A stretch of 64,000 bases of DNA from Hyunsoonleella ulvae. Its GTDB lineage: Bacteria > Bacteroidota > Bacteroidia > Flavobacteriales > Flavobacteriaceae. The notes under the pieces were generated by a model. That model was not told the origin of the DNA and did not search any database. It saw only the letters and a program-made list of their open reading frames with translations. Below, one piece after another: positions 62,720 to 64,000 of the stretch. Positions within the stretch are counted from its first letter, which is position 1, and each line of letters begins with the position of its first letter. Position numbers and translations under genes: made by a program. Location: positions 124,001-188,000 of the forward strand of contig NZ_JAEPJQ010000003.1 of assembly GCF_016827605.1 (NCBI RefSeq). Direction: 5' to 3'.

Positions 62720-64000
62720 TTATGATTTTATGTTTAGTTTTAAACTTAGTTCTTCTAATTGGTCGTCATCAATAGGAGCTGGCGCATCTATCATGACATC
62801 GCGTCCTGAATTGTTTTTAGGAAAAGCAATGAAATCACGAATGGTTTCTTGTCCGCCTAAAATAGCTACTAATCTGTCTAGTCCAAATGCCAATCCGCCA
62901 TGTGGAGGTGCACCATATTGAAATGCATCCATTAAGAATCCAAATTGTGCTTTGGCTTCTTCTGGAGTAAACCCTAGATAATCAAACATCAAGGCTTGTG
63001 TTTCCTTATCATGAATTCTTATAGAGCCACCACCAATTTCGTTACCGTTTAATACTAAATCGTAGGCATTAGCTTTCACAGCTCCTGGATTGGTTTTTAA
63101 TAATTCTATTTGTCCAGGTTTTGGTGCTGTAAATGGGTGGTGCATCGCATGGTAACGTTCGGTCTCTTCATCCCATTCCAATAGCGGGAAGTCCATAACC
63201 CAAAGTGGGGCAAATTCATCTGGTTTTCGTAAACCTAAACGTTCTGCTAACTCCATACGTAATGCACTTAGCTGTGTGCGTACTTTGTTGGTGTCTCCAG
63301 ACAATACACAAATGAGGTCTCCTGTTTTTGCACCTGTAACTTCAGCCCATTTGGCTAAATCGTCCTGATCGTAAAATTTATCTACTGATGATTTAAATGA
63401 GCCATCCTCATTACAACGGCAATAGACCATACCTAATGCACCTACCTGCGGACGTTTAAGCCAATCAATCAGTTTGTCAATTTCTTTTCTGGTATAACTA
63501 TTACCACCTGGAACTGCAATGCCAACTACCAATTCTGCAGTATTAAATACATTAAAATCTTTATGTTGCGCTACTGCATTAAGTTCGCCAAATTCCATGC
63601 CGAAGCGAATATCTGGTTTGTCGTTACCGTATAATCGCATGGCATCGTCATACTGCATTCTAGGGAATTTTTCAACAGAAATACCTTTAACTTCTTTAAG
63701 TAAATGTTTTGTTAAACCTTCAAATGCATTTAAAATATCTTCTTGCTCAATAAATGCCATTTCACAGTCTATTTGGGTAAACTCTGGTTGTCTATCGGCA
63801 CGTAAATCTTCATCTCTAAAACACTTTACAATTTGAAAATATTTATCCATACCACCAACCATCAACAACTGTTTAAAGGTTTGTGGTGATTGTGGTAATG
63901 CGTAAAATTCGCCTTCATTCATTCGGGATGGTACCACAAAATCTCGCGCTCCTTCTGGGGTTGATTTTATTAAATAAGGTGTTTCAACTTCAATGAATCC
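62720..64000 (-). CDS. aspS: Aspartyl-tRNA synthetase (N-terminus outside window)
   Basis: About 426 C-terminal residues are visible; the frame runs open to the right edge (reading [20 protein letters not shown] before the apparent ATG at 63937), so that ATG is internal. Class II motif 2 is [19 protein letters not shown] and motif 3 is [15 protein letters not shown]. The GAD insertion ([17 protein letters not shown]) marks the bacterial form. It charges tRNA-Asp. Confidence 0.97.
   Translation of the reverse strand, partial: GFIEVETPYLIKSTPEGARDFVVPSRMNEGEFYALPQSPQTFKQLLMVGGMDKYFQIVKCFRDEDLRADRQPEFTQIDCEMAFIEQEDILNAFEGLTKHLLKEVKGISVEKFPRMQYDDAMRLYGNDKPDIRFGMEFGELNAVAQHKDFNVFNTAELVVGIAVPGGNSYTRKEIDKLIDWLKRPQVGALGMVYCRCNEDGSFKSSVDKFYDQDDLAKWAEVTGAKTGDLICVLSGDTNKVRTQLSALRMELAERLGLRKPDEFAPLWVMDFPLLEWDEETERYHAMHHPFTAPKPGQIELLKTNPGAVKANAYDLVLNGNEIGGGSIRIHDKETQALMFDYLGFTPEEAKAQFGFLMDAFQYGAPPHGGLAFGLDRLVAILGGQETIRDFIAFPKNNSGRDVMIDAPAPIDDDQLEELSLKLNIKS

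Noticed and set aside
1..64000. CRISPR arrays, insertion sequences, rRNA operons or prophage
   Set aside because: No regularly spaced repeats, transposase, rRNA or phage structural genes were seen on either strand.

Overview
The window comes from a low-GC member of the Bacteroidota, almost certainly a marine Flavobacteriaceae. Evidence: IPExxxVDY, HopJ-type and YwqK-type proteins typical of that group, a SusC-like outer-membrane receptor, a viroplasmin-type RNase H, and promoters matching the Bacteroidota consensus TTG-N17-23-TAnnTTTG with no Shine-Dalgarno sequences. Most of the window is ordinary chromosomal housekeeping DNA.

Layout. 1-6 kb (minus): a membrane protein and ECF sigma factor pair, pyk with an IPExxxVDY gene, then rnc-fabF-acpP. 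6-11.7 kb: purN, a small unknown gene, RNase H, a PfkB sugar kinase, purF, a pair of near-identical small-RNA-like units, and superoxide dismutase. 11.8-21.9 kb: addA, an OmpA/TSP3 porin with its own promoter and terminator, addB, an alpha/beta hydrolase and glpD. 21.9-26.7 kb: tRNA-Ala(GGC), then two unusual genes (an 838-residue coiled-coil/TPR protein and a membrane-anchored Cys-containing protein) before a class III cyclase. 26.7-39.5 kb: stress protein, GNAT, MATE pump, queD, M48 protease, LpxH, PhyH dioxygenase, MFS, recJ, OsmC, AhpD-like and zinc-ribbon proteins. 39.6-47.1 kb: a two-gene operon described below. 47-64 kb: YwqK-like lipoprotein, UDG, HopJ, rsmI, a TetR/DUF2867 pair, tdk-alr, AraC regulator, a candidate sRNA, radical SAM protein, YtxH, enoyl-CoA hydratase, a sensor kinase, a ClC channel, a DUF6503-like protein and aspS (cut by the window edge).

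The most exciting region is 39678-47088. The first gene encodes a SusC-like outer-membrane barrel with an N-terminal carboxypeptidase-regulatory domain but no recognisable plug domain. Four bases downstream, the second gene encodes a 1523-residue alpha-2-macroglobulin-like protein. It has an intact CxEQ thioester motif and carries, in its middle, the missing piece: a TonB-box-like DEVVVIGYG followed by a complete SusC-type plug. The two proteins look complementary, as if a TonB-dependent transporter has its plug supplied in trans by a thioester protein. Other leads are the tandem sRNA pair (10.69-11.01 kb), a terminator-like hairpin inside the 5' end of rnc, a Flavo-1-like structured element after pyk, a promoter-to-terminator sRNA candidate at 54.7 kb, and the two-gene accessory patch next to tRNA-Ala.
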